A DNA stretch of 64,000 bases, from NCBI GenBank assembly GCA_036936605.1, contig JAUPFV010000001.1, positions 33,241,900 through 33,305,899 on the forward strand, written 5' to 3'. This stretch comes from Limnanthes douglasii subsp. nivea (taxonomy: Eukaryota; Streptophyta; Magnoliopsida; Brassicales; Limnanthaceae). Below the pieces are notes generated by a model. It saw only the letters and a list, made by a program, of their open reading frames with translations. It ran no database searches and was not told the DNA's origin. The position numbers and the translations under genes are program-made. Positions 45,901 through 54,662 of this stretch are shown here, in pieces. Within the stretch, counting starts at the first letter, position 1, and each line of letters begins with the position of its first letter.

Positions 45901-46276
45901 GGTATTGAGATTCTTTAATATTCCCCATCTTTGTGAGTCTGTCAACCTCTTGCACTATGACATCAGCCTTTTCTTTTGAGAAAGCTCTCCTCTTTTGTAC
46001 CACTGGTGCCACCTCCCTCCGGACAGATAGGTGATGGGAAATCACCTCTGAGGGAACTCCAGTAACATCAGCATTGCACCAAGCAAAAACGTGCTGATGG
46101 TCTTTCAAGAATTTCAACATTTCTTCTTTCAACATTGGTGGAATTTTGGACCCTATCTTGACACTTTTTCCTTCTTCCAAGCAGTGCATTTCAACCTCTT
46201 CAATCGGAATCAATACTCCGGGGGTCTCTCTGGGGTCATCAATTTCACCCTCACCCCCAGAAAGGCCCTCAAACTG
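42989..46276 (-). CDS. Element D pol: RT, two RNase H domains, integrase
   Basis: Open from just after the UAG at 46277 to a stop at 42989, about 1095 codons. RT: PVLVKKKNGKWRMCIDF, FMDAFSGYNQIQVD, YIDDMMVKS (catalytic Asp pair present). The first RNase H follows and lacks the usual DAS aspartate (LAVSSCAISAVLVRE). A second RNase H has VRTDGGSS, a SEYEAAIAGL block, LSDSQLL and a final ADSLATIA, so its acidic residues are intact; dual RNase H is a Tat hallmark. The integrase zinc finger has a GSAHCGF His region and CDPCQRY, and the core D, D, E is intact (LDLVGP, TTDNGPQF, NGQVEVANR). No ATG is needed if UAG is read through or removed; the first alternative start is a TTG at 46213. Confidence 0.93.
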   Translation of the reverse strand, partial: QFEGLSGGEGEIDDPRETPGVLIPIEEVEMHCLEEGKSVKIGSKIPPMLKEEMLKFLKDHQHVFAWCNADVTGVPSEVISHHLSVRREVAPVVQKRRAFSKEKADVIVQEVDRLTKMGNIKESQYPLWTANPVLVKKKNGKWRMCIDFTDLNRACPKDLYPVPRIDQLVDSTSGNKLLSFMDAFSGYNQIQVDPKDQEHTTFVTDRGLDCYKVMPFGLKNAGATYQRLVNKAFANQIGRNMEVYIDDMMVKSVDEQLHLSDLRETFANLTKVNLKLNPEKCVFGVQSGKFLGYIISEHGIQPDPDQLNALFQMEPPRNIKEVQRLTGRLAALNRFISRSSDRCAPFFQTLKGAKGFEWTPECDEAFSEIKKHLSSPKTLFKPVDGETLFVYLAVSSCAISAVLVREVDRHPHPVYYVSKSLIDAERRYLKLEKLELALVIAARKMRPYFQAHPIVIRTSFPLKNVLQKADISSRMTKWSVELGDFDIDFAPRTAVKAQAVADFLVEFHSDRDSEKPTDSKDKKVWIVRTDGGSSTMGSGAGICLTSPYGDSMYQAICFAFRASNNESEYEAAIAGLKLAYICGAKRVKLLSDSQLLIHHALGLSEARKEQLVKYLLLLKNEALKFKAVVYEHIPRAENELADSLATIAYTESYPWIHVLESPSIELGEGGKEEVFEIQVSRPQDWRSPLMQYLYDGIVPLDKSQARTLKHRARGFIMLREVLYKKSYSKPLLRCLGDHESQMVLSELHDGEGSAHCGFRDLTRRVLLSGYYWPSIMKDAKELVRRCDPCQRYTNEIHVPAIPLESISEPIPFARWGLDLVGPLHVASGGRKTIIVAIDYFSKWVEAAPLAGTTSKAVIKFIMSNICCRFGVPQKITTDNGPQFDNREMESFCASRGIQHFFSSPFHPQANGQVEVANRTILSGLKKNLEGAAGKWPSYLKEVLWAYRTTTGAATQESPFALVYGMDAVAPIEKTLPSFLVHNFSGHANEMTIRNQLDLIKERRVKAHLRIAHYQGLMRSRFASKVKRRDFQPGDKVLRKVFLHTKEKLFGKLAPTWEGPYTVVERIKPGTYWLEDKDGRVLTHPWNIEHLRMYLE

Positions 46277-46279
46277 CTA
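46277..46279 (-). other. In-frame UAG between gag-protease and pol of D
   Basis: TAG followed by CAG TTT GAG on the minus strand, at the same codon as in C (23513-23515). It separates protease from RT without a frame change. The CAR codon after UAG is the context known to favour readthrough in plants. Confidence 0.75.
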
Positions 46280-48619
46280 TTGATTATCTATACGGACTGC
46301 CCCCAGCGTTCGTGGAGCCAAGGCAGTGGCATAGCATTCCCTTGCAATCTTTTGGCTGCTCCGGACAACCCCAACCTGTCCCTAAACAGCATACTTTAAA
46401 CACTGATGGACTGTCGAAGCCACTGCATGCATCCTAGAGAGCCAATATCTCCCTAGAATAGCATTATAGCAAGTGGGACAATCCACCACAACGAAGAGTA
46501 TTCTAACCATTTTCTTGAAAGGGCCCCTGCCCAATAACACTTCTTCTTCAAACTCCCCGATCACATCGGCTGAGCTGCCCGTGAAGCCCACGATTGATCT
46601 ATCTGACTTTTGAATCACAGCTGGATTTTTCATTTTCTTATAAGTGTTTAGAAAAAGGATGTTGGCAGAGCTTCCAGTATCCACCAGAATTCGCCTTATC
46701 GCATTGCCCCCTATAGATGCTCCTATGACAACATCATCCTCATGAGGGCGAGCAATATCTCTCAAATCATCCTCATCGAAGACTATGAATGGGAATGAGT
46801 TTGGTGATTGATAGGATGTCATGCCTCCTTCTAGCTGGGAGGCTAAATTATGAACATGCCTCTTTCTTGAAGAAGCAGTAGGAGCAGTCATTGTGTCCCC
46901 TCCAAAAATCGTCAGTGACTCGAAGAATTTAATGAGCCCGGAGACTGTCTTGGAATACTCCTCTATGGCACCCACCTTATTTCGTGTTGGATCAGGATCC
47001 AAGTATTCAGATTCCACATCAAACCTTTCAACTATTACCATGGACCCCTCCGGGGTAGCATTACTTGGACCAACCCGGTGAGTGTTGTCAGGCCTGTTGC
47101 CTCCTCTTCTTTTAACGTATGCACCCAACTTTCCCCTTTCAATCAAGTTTTGTACCTCTTGTTTCAATGCTATGCAATCATCAGTGGTATGGCCAATATC
47201 ATTGTGGTATTGGCAAAAGGAGTTGTTACGATGCTCTCTGGGAGACTGCAAGGTTGCCGGTCTCCGGTAGTGTACCTCATCTTTTATTTTATCAAAAATG
47301 GTGGCCACGCTTTCTTTAAGTTCTGCGAACCACTCCGGTTGGAGCCATGGCCCTCTTTTGTTTCTGGATTGTTGACTTTGAGCAGGAGCAGCTGGTTGAG
47401 ACTGAGCTTTTCCTCTACCATGCCCCTGTCCGGTTTCTCTTGCTCTATTTCCGGACTGGTTTTGATTTGGAGTTGCTGCCACCGGGGTGGATCTCACCTG
47501 TCGGTGTACCCTGGTGTTCTTTGTTTCATCAACGTTTATTTGCTTGCCAACTTGATTTAGCAACCCTCCCCAGGTCATGGCCTTCTTTCTGGTCACCGAA
47601 TCAGCCAGATTGCCTGGGTTCAAGCCTTGTCTTAGGGACGCTATTGCCACCTGTTCGAAGCAATCAGCCAACCCATTCTTTGTGTTCACAAAACGACTTA
47701 TGTACTCCTTCAATGATTCATTTGGCTCCTGGGCACAATGGATTATTGTGTCTCCATTGCCCTTCAACTCCTTACTCCCCACAAACTACCTTCGAAAGGC
47801 CACTCAAAACGTATCAAAGTCTTTAATACAACCCTGAGGCAGGCTGTTGTACCACTTCAGAGCACTCCCCGTGAAGGATTGGGAGAATGCCATACAGAGC
47901 AGTTTGTCATCATCGTCAAAGTTCATCATGAAGTTCTTGAATTGCTCCAGATGATTGTCCGGATCAGTACTGTCATCGTACTTCTCCATCTTGGTACTGT
48001 CAAACCTCTTGGGGAGGTTTCCGGACAGGATTTTAGAAGACATTGGAGATTGCCTCCAATTTCTTCCACGACTGAACACAGTATCCTCATTGGGAGTTGC
48101 AAAGATACCTGGTTCATCGTGGAAAGTGAAAGGATCCATCAGCATGCGGTCTACATGCCTCCGGTTATGAGATGATCCCTTTCCAATATGCCTTTTCATT
48201 CTTCCATGGTGATCTTTCTTTCTCGAATATTTCTTAACCTGCTTTTGCTTTTTCTTGGTTCGACCCTCATCACTGCTAGAGGACAAGGATTTTTCATTTC
48301 CCTCACTGTCCGAAGAGCTGCTCGAAGATTCTGAACTTGAATAAGAGCTCTCCACAGGCTTGGACCGGTGAGACTTTTTAGAACTAGCATGTGTCTTCTT
48401 GGTACTCACATGAGTTTTCGAAGCCTCGGGCTCTCTGGGGTTATCGGTGTGATGAACAACCGATGCCTTGGATTTTTCTTTCACGCCCATTTTGGCCTTT
48501 TCAGCCCTCAGAGCTTCTATCTCAAGCCTTAACCTGTCACGCTCTTGGACAGTATACTCATCGTTCTCTTCCACCACTTCGAGCAAAGCTGGTGGAAGCT
48601 CTGGATTATCCGGATTCAT
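46280..48619 (-). pseudogene. Element D gag-protease (three nonsense changes)
   Basis: Starts at the ATG at 48619, aligned with C and E. An acidic Ser-rich region lies at about 48290-48350. The gag core carries DPFTFHDEPGIFATPNEDT and MEKYDDSTDPDNHLEQFKNF. A CHHC knuckle (CQYHNDIGHTTDDC) lies near 47200-47160. The aspartic protease keeps its active site DTGSSANILF (near 46680) and ILGRYWLSRM. Two stops at 47801-47805 and 47786 replace Trp and Gln, seen as TGG and CAG in C. A third at 46382 replaces Gln (CAA in C). With these exceptions the frame is intact, so loss is recent. Confidence 0.88.
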
Positions 48620-48671
48620 TCGGACAGAATTTCTTGGCAGGTTTCGAATGCTTAATTCAGGCACCTCTCTC

Positions 48672-48690
48672 CTCCCACTGTGGTCGCCAA
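48672..48690 (-). other. Primer binding site of element D (tRNA-Arg)
   Basis: TTGGCGACCACAGTGGGAG on the minus strand, just inside the 5' LTR and identical to the site of C. Confidence 0.75.
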
Positions 48691-48692
48691 TT

Positions 48693-49152
48693 TGGTGTGG
48701 ATAAAAATAGCTTGAGGGTAAGCTAGTAATTTTAAGTGGAGTTTAAAGGTGGTGTATGGGTGTTTCAAGGTGGTGTATGGGTGTTTCAAGGTGGTGTATG
48801 GGTGTTTCAAGGTGGAGAGATAATTAAGCAGCTTGGTAGCAGTTAATTTTCATTACCAGAAGTAAATGTTGGTGGTTGAGTATTTATAGTGTGATGTTTG
48901 GGCCTTTATGGGCTTTCGGGTCAAGTTTAGTGGACCCGGATCATGTTTAAAGACCCATGAGTTCTAACCAGGAGGACAGGTAGCTTAGTCAGGAAGTGTT
49001 TTAGGTTTTTTAGTACTTTTGTCATAGTTCGAACAGCCTTAGGCTCACATTGGTTCGAAGTGATCTGTCCGGTCCAAATGGTCTGTCCGGTATTCGGAGA
49101 GAATTTACACTGACCTGCCCTTCCGGGGAGTATCCTGAATTCGGACTCATCA
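48693..49152 (-). repeat. 5' LTR of element D
   Basis: 460 bp, with three copies of the 21-bp unit (about 48744-48812). TATAAATA (minus strand) lies at 48881-48888. It is followed by CCCGG at 49153-49157. Confidence 0.95.
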
Positions 49153-49157
49153 CCCGG

Positions 49158-49169
49158 TAACGGCGCCAA
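49158..49169 (-). other. Primer binding site of element F (tRNA-Asp), one half
   Basis: On the minus strand TGGCGCCGTTA here continues in CCGGGGACTC on the other side of element D (38761-38769). Together they give a site complementary to plant tRNA-Asp with one mismatch, the primer typical of Athila elements. Confidence 0.8.
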
Positions 49170-49174
49170 AAAAT

Positions 49175-50438
49175 TGTTAGTCCTTTTCTCACGCAAGTAT
49201 ACGCGGTCAAATAGTAGCAAGTAATAAGTAAGTAAGATCGTTCCCACGAAGACCAGATGTATATGACAAGAATTCACTTATGCAACAAAGTATGATTACT
49301 AGACTAATGCTTGAACGAGTAAAAAAGTATGAATATAACTAAGCAAATTAACTAACGAAATTATCTAACGAGTTTACTTATGCGAGAGAAAATATGGAAC
49401 CCTAACTTCATTTTTTATTTTACTCAGAGTATTAATATACTTAATCAATATGTATGATAACTACGATTACTAATCAGATAACACGAAATCAGAATACGCT
49501 ACCTTTCAGTACACGTAAACTAAACCACTTTAACAACCACAAAAGAGATAGCAGTTAAACAGACACCGCTTTCATGACAATCCTATATGTCTATACGAAT
49601 TGAGGTACAATTGGTTTTAAGCACAATTTATCTACTTCGATTACATAGGGTAATATGATATGGTTAGTGACATATTACGAATCATGAACAATCACATACG
49701 AATTATTCAAGAACCTATGCTAGCATGGCAAGTTCTAAACCCTTAAATCTACTTTCGCATTCATTAAAGATTAACAAACTAGATGTTCGCGACGCATCTA
49801 ACGATAAGGACAACCATACTAGGAAACCGATAAACGTTTCTCACAAATCAATGAAGCAATCAAACCCTAAGTATTATTCAAACAAATCCGCTAGGGTTCT
49901 ATGACAACGATTAGTTCATAATCGAACAAATCATCATCATGGGTGAAAAAGTTAACATAATTCTAGGAAGAATGTAAATAAACGAATACAAGTTTAGAGA
50001 ATGTTAAACCAAATAGTAGCCGTAAGTATCGCCTGACAGAAACACTCCATAAACTGCCGATCGAACACCACCGCAGCTATCGCCTACCTCCTGCCGTCTG
50101 GTTGTATATTACCGCTGCCGGAAGAAAACCCAAAGAGTAGCGTCACCTGCCGTTTGGTTATATGTCGTGGATCGGAAAAGCAGTAGGTAGTCAACTGCCG
50201 TTTGTCTTCCTTCTCGTTTATTACTCTGCAAAACCCAAGTCGCCAATTGTATCTTCTTTTTTTTCTCTCACCTTAATCGCCTCTCCTTTTCTGTCCTAAT
50301 CAAAAATAACTCAAAGTCGGCATGCCCCCCTTTCTTATCTCTTCTCTTTTATTTATAACTTCTAGTGAAAACCCTAATAGAAGCCCATTCCCTTTCTTTC
50401 TTCTCCTAAGCTTTTTAATTCCTTCCACTGGGCCCACA
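49175..50438 (-). repeat. 5' LTR of Athila-like element F
   Basis: The inner end is TGTTAG at 49175 (ACTAACA on the element strand, followed by a short T run and the primer site). TATAAATA on the minus strand lies at 50350-50357. The outer end is uncertain: GGGCCCACA at 50438 gives a TG start and about 1264 bp, but starts at 50477 or 50487 are also possible. No partner LTR is found at the left end of F. Confidence 0.65.
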
Positions 50439-50464
50439 CTAGTATAATTATATGAAATATTTGT

Positions 50465-50986
50465 TTAATTCCTTTCAATATTCCCCAACTTGACCCGATT
50501 CTTAATCACAACTAAAACCAACAAAGCCACCATCCCTGCTCCTAAATAATGCCCGACAAACGTAAACGAATAGCTTGGATTTTTCTCAACCAACTCCCTC
50601 AAAACCTTGTACTCTGCCTCAAAAACCCAACATGCAGCCTTTAATAACCCATGATGCACATACCCTCCGTCAAACTTAGTCTGCCCAAGTTTGTTATCAA
50701 GCAAAACTTGATTTTCTTCATCGGTTCTATTTTTTTTCAAGATAACCCAATCAGGATCTATCCCATAACCTCCAGGTGGTGCCCATATAGGATTCCGAAG
50801 ATCTTCTTCGTAGACGGCTAGAATCAAGAGGTAAAGATGCAGGACAGGCTCGAATTCTTCCAAAGTGGCTATTCCCCAGTTCTCACTTTCATGGCCTGCA
50901 GTGTAGATTCATTTCTTCCACGCCCAACGTGCACATGCCAAACAGTATACACACTCAAGGATGGGAATACCGCACACGATTGACAT
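50465..50986 (-). pseudogene. Class 3 lipase family pseudogene, truncated
   Basis: On the minus strand an ATG at 50986 opens MSIVCGIPILECVYCLACAR, matching plant class 3 lipase / calmodulin-binding heat shock-like proteins. Codon 26 (50909-50911) is a TGA stop inside WAWKK-IYTAGHESENWG. The frame then stays open: EEFEP, YEEDLRNPIWAPPGGYGIDP, LLDNKLGQTKFDGGYVHHG. About 40 residues usual in the family between VILKK and VLLDNKLGQ are missing. The lipase elbow GHSLGAG reads GHYLGAG, so the catalytic Ser is lost. Homology stops after LGNIER, next to the LTR of element F; the rest of the gene is not seen in the window. Confidence 0.85.
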
Positions 50987-51769
50987 AGACTATACGCCTA
51001 TAAAGCAAGCATGTTGTAAGGTCAATCAACTCAGCAAACATAAATCATCATCAGAAGCATCAAAACTGAACTTAAAATAAAAAAATCAAAACGATATGTA
51101 CTGATAGTCTGATATACTCCTAATTTCTAGGGTTTCGAAGATCGGAGAGAAGAACCGATGACTACCAGCCCCAAACTATACACGACTCCTATACCTTATA
51201 GATACAGAAAACATGAATCGCTAAAGTTAAAAAGCACACAACATACGAGTTCAAAACAAAGTGGTACTGGTAGGGTCTAATCTTATGTTTGTGAGTAGAG
51301 ACTAGAGAGAGACCAAAACTGAAGGTTGATCAAGAAAAAGAAGAGCTAGATGGAGAAGACAAAGAAGAATAATTTTTAGAATAATTGACGAGCATCCTAC
51401 GAAAATGAATGAAAAACACGTTAAAACACAACGAATACTTGAGAATCGGTGATGATTTTAAAAATAATGGAAGCCTAATAAGTGACATGAAATGCACTTA
51501 TCAATAGCTGAATTGATCGCGGGGAAGAGAGGATCAGTGAAGAATAGTCCATCGCAATCCTTCAAAATTAAATCGTATGGTCATAAAATATGTACCAATC
51601 TATGCTTTTATTCGAGAAATATAAGGCATGCATGCTTTCAGTTCTGCGGACTCTGTAAGAGCTAGTTGATCTCATAAATCAGACATATCAGCATAAAAAT
51701 CCAAAAAAGCAATTTATTTTGCTATAAAGAGCGTATTTCGACTTATAATTGGTATAGCCTAGCAAAATT
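50987..51769. other. Upstream region of the lipase pseudogene, no gene
   Basis: Non-coding. It probably holds the former 5' leader and promoter of the lipase copy (minus strand), but I can name no element with confidence. Confidence 0.4.
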
Positions 51770-52160
51770 AGACTGCGTATACAGTCTTTCTAAATGATCC
51801 CAAACCTCTTTGGCAGTGTCGTATTTGGGCAACTAAGTACCAATTGAATGAGTTATAGAATTTTTAATCCAAATGATTCACATTATCAGTTTCCCATGTG
51901 TCAATCAATGTAGCATAGTTCTTACTACTAGGTGTATTAGAAGGTTGAATCTTTGTACACGAAACATATCCCCACATGTGTTTGTCAAGAAGAAAATTTA
52001 TCATGACATAGCTCCCATAAGAGTAGTTTTTCCCATTGAGCTGAGTACCAATCGACTGTATAGACTCGTTATTTCTTATCACCCTCTTCAAAAAAGCATA
52101 TCCAAGAAGAAAACAGATCCAAACAATGGATCGAAATACCAATACAAAATCGAATACCAA
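51770..52160 (-). pseudogene. Copia gag N-terminal fragment
   Basis: The minus strand reads SIGTQLNGKNYSYGSYVMIN, then LLDKHMWGYVSCTKIQPSN, then LIDTWETDN. In a shifted frame to the left it continues with a VAQ-RHCQRGLGSF-like remnant (AKEVWDHLERLY in intact relatives). This is the N-terminal gag region of a copia element (Retrotran_gag_3/UBN2 type). It has stops and a frameshift and no other pol domains nearby. Confidence 0.75.
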
Positions 52161-52510
52161 TATGAGGTCCGAACAATGAATCGAAATTGAATACCTAGCA
52201 GAGCAGACCCAAACAACGAATCAAAATTGAATGCCTAGCAGAAAGCAGATCCAAACAACAAAATACCAATACGAAATTGAATAACAATACCAATACGAAA
52301 TCAAATACCAATATACAAATCAAATAACAAATTGAAATCGAATACGTAGCAGAAAGCATATCCAAACAGCGAATCAAAATCGAATACCTAGTAAAAAGAT
52401 CCAAATTACGAATCAAAATACCAATACGAAATTGAATACTAATACCAATACGAAATAGAATACCAATATGCAATCTAAAGAACGAATCAAAATTGAATAC
52501 CTAGCAGGAT
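52140..52510. repeat. Degenerate short repeats in a copia leader
   Basis: Motifs such as CAATACGAAATTGAATA, CCTAGCAGAAAGCAGATCC and AACGAATCAAAATTGAAT recur many times with variation. At the right end a minus-strand TGGTATCAAATCC (about 52506-52518) looks like an initiator-Met primer site. The block would then be the expanded leader between primer site and gag of the copia fragment. Confidence 0.7.
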
Positions 52511-52519
52511 TTGATACCA

Positions 52520-53900
52520 CGCTAACTAACAAACAAACAAAAATAAAATATAAAAGTGGATAGGGTTTTGTTATTTAAAATGCATAAGAATTACGTAGGA
52601 TATATACTCAATTCTATAAATAAAATAAAAAGGCTAATGGGGTTTTTCACAATTCCATTTATAATAGAATGTCGTCTTTAGCAAAAGAAAATGAAGAGTG
52701 ATCTACGAATGTTGGGCAACTCAAGATCTTTATATTTTATCATTAGACCAGCTGATGAGCTCGACTCGAACCAACACTTCCGGATTTTTTGCATCCAATT
52801 TTATACCAATGACTGTGATGTTTGGTTACCCGATTTCTCCTACGCAATTACATCCGGGGTCAGTCCATTTACCCAACAAACGAAAAATCTAATGTTTCTT
52901 TGATCTTAAATCAAAGTTTTTGGGTACATCGTCCTTCTCTGAAATGGAAGAATAAACTTGTTGGTGGATCTCGGGCTTTTTTTTGAGCATTTTGAAAAGT
53001 GAATAAGACGACGCATAGTTCTGGTGACAATTGTGAAACCGGGGAGGCCCTTCTATCCCGGACTAGAGACGGTTGATGTCAACTTTATACTCGTCATTCT
53101 TAAGTAGCATAGTAGCACTAAAAGTGTTGATGTATATGGTTTTATATTTCAAAATTGTAAGTCAACGTGTCTGTACTCGGGTCAGTATTTGCTACTCAAC
53201 AAAGGTTTATTTTTATGCAGCTCTTGCGGAGAAGGCAATAGTGGCAGAGTGGTTATCTGGAAAATAAAATCGCAGCTTACGATTTCACGTACCATCTCTT
53301 AGGCACGAAAACAAGCCTTTTTGACCTTCTAAGGGTTCCACGTGGGAACAGACTTGGCTAGAGAGGCAACCGAACAACAGATTTATTACCTCTTTTCTCG
53401 AGGTCCAAAGGAAAGGAACAACAAAACAACCTTTTATTCCCTTGTTTCATTATGGCCACCCCGACCCCCAAGCACCTTCCAACTCAAAGGTGACCAGAAA
53501 ATGCCTTTCATATTCCTCATTCGTCGTCCATTGTCGTCTTCCTTAACAAGCCTTCGAACCTCCTTTGCGCTGTCTTCTTCACAGAAACAGTCGGGTTGAC
53601 CCTTCCGGCGTAAAGAACGCTGTAATAATAATTGGACCATGACAGACTTTATTAAGTTTTGTAAAAGAAAGGGCCAGATTATAGAGCTGGGCGGGGAGAC
53701 GATACTTTTCTGCTAGTTGGGAGCAATTTCTTAGACTTGGATGTACGTCTTTAAAATAAAAAAATTATATAAAAAAAACTTATATTTCAGAGTGTACGGC
53801 TATCTCTCAGCTTCTGATTCGTGTCTAGAAGAAGAAACGAGGACCTTATATCTCTAACAAACTTATATCTTTAGTTAACGGGGCAACGCTAAACCGAGAC
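52520..53900. other. Unassigned region, no gene recognised
   Basis: Open frames at 52691-52903 and 53342-53599 have no family features that I know. The composition of 52690-53640 is less AT-rich than its surroundings, which could mean another source (for example organelle DNA), but nothing proves this. Confidence 0.35.
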
Positions 53901-54004
53901 CCGTTTTGGTTATAATGAGACCCCGTTATCATGAGACCTTCTTCAGCTATAATGAAACCCCAAATTTTACTAAAATACCCTTAATATATAAACTTTTTTC
54001 AGCC

Positions 54005-54116
54005 GACTATCTCTCTTCTCTCTTTTCTCTTTTCTCTTTTCTCTTTTCTCTTTTCTCTTTTCTCTTTTCTCTTTTCTCTTTTCTCTTTTCTCTTTTCTCT
54101 TTTCCCTTTTCTTTTT
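54005..54116 (+). repeat. (TTTCTC)n microsatellite
   Basis: A nearly perfect run of about 17 six-base units lies upstream of the histone H2B copy. The open frame at 53906-54208 is only a translation of this repeat. Confidence 0.95.
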
Positions 54117-54236
54117 TCTTCTTTTTTATCAAATTCAAGTTGCAGCTCGCATCTCACCAATCAAAATCAGAAAATTATTTATCTTCTCTAATTAAACTCT
54201 CTCTCTAGAGAACTCATTTACTAATCAAAATCAACA

Positions 54237-54662
54237 ATAGCACCCCAAGCATAAAAGAAGCCAACTGAGAAGAAGGTCACCGAGAAATATCCCTTGGTCG
54301 TCGTAGCAGTTGAGAAGAAACCAAAGGCCCGAAAGAAGTTACCAAAAGAAGCTGGCGCCGGAGCTGATAAAAAGAAGAAACGATCTAAGAAAAGCGTCGA
54401 GACCTACAAGATCTACATCTTGAAGCAGGTTCATCCCGATATCGGTATTTCTAGCAAAGCTATGGGAATCATGAACAGTTTCATCAACGATATCTTCGAG
54501 AAATTAGCTGGTGAGTCTGTGAAGCTTGCGAGGTACAACAAGAAACCGACTATCACTTAAAGGGAAATCCATACTACGGTGAGGTAGGTGTTGTCTGGTG
54601 AATTGGCTAAACATGTTGTATCTGAAGGAACGAAGGTTGTTACAAAGTTTACAAGTTCCTAG
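54237..54662 (+). pseudogene. Histone H2B pseudogene
   Basis: The whole H2B gene can be read in one frame without a frameshift. The start codon is ATA, followed by APQA and a TAA at codon 6. Then come [33 protein letters not shown], and [20 protein letters not shown] with [11 protein letters not shown] after it. [10 protein letters not shown] follows, then a TAA (54558-54560) in place of Ser, REIHTTVR with a TAG, and finally ELAKHVVSEGTKVVTKFTSS before the natural stop at 54660-54662. Three residues (Phe-Lys-Val) are deleted in the KIYIFKVLKQ block of the histone fold. H2B is a core nucleosome protein; with no start and three stops this copy cannot make it. Plant H2B genes usually lack introns, so origin by retroposition cannot be judged. 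Confidence 0.92.

Larger units (their letters stand above)
38770..49152 (-). mobile_element. Tat-lineage Ty3/gypsy element D with antisense extra gene
   Basis: A complete 10.4-kb minus-strand element with LTRs at 38770-39208 and 48693-49152 and a perfect CCCGG target duplication. The RT-RNase H-integrase frame is fully open, gag-protease has three nonsense changes, and the opposite-strand gene is open across one intron. It inserted into the primer binding site of element F. The LTRs differ at 8 positions plus one 21-bp repeat unit. Confidence 0.96.

Noticed and set aside
47078..47560. 160-aa plus-strand frame (and other plus frames at 47347-47826 and 47738-48175)
   Set aside because: Shadows of the gag frame of element D; they are not conserved as open frames in C.
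50465..50863. Functional short lipase-like protein from the 132-codon frame
   Set aside because: It begins at a TTG inside a longer homologous region with an upstream stop, lacks the catalytic Ser and ends at an inserted element.
53906..54208. 100-aa frame rich in Ser-Leu-Phe
   Set aside because: It is the translation of the TTTCTC microsatellite.
54237..54662. Functional histone H2B gene
   Set aside because: Start codon is ATA, there are three in-frame stops and a 9-bp deletion.
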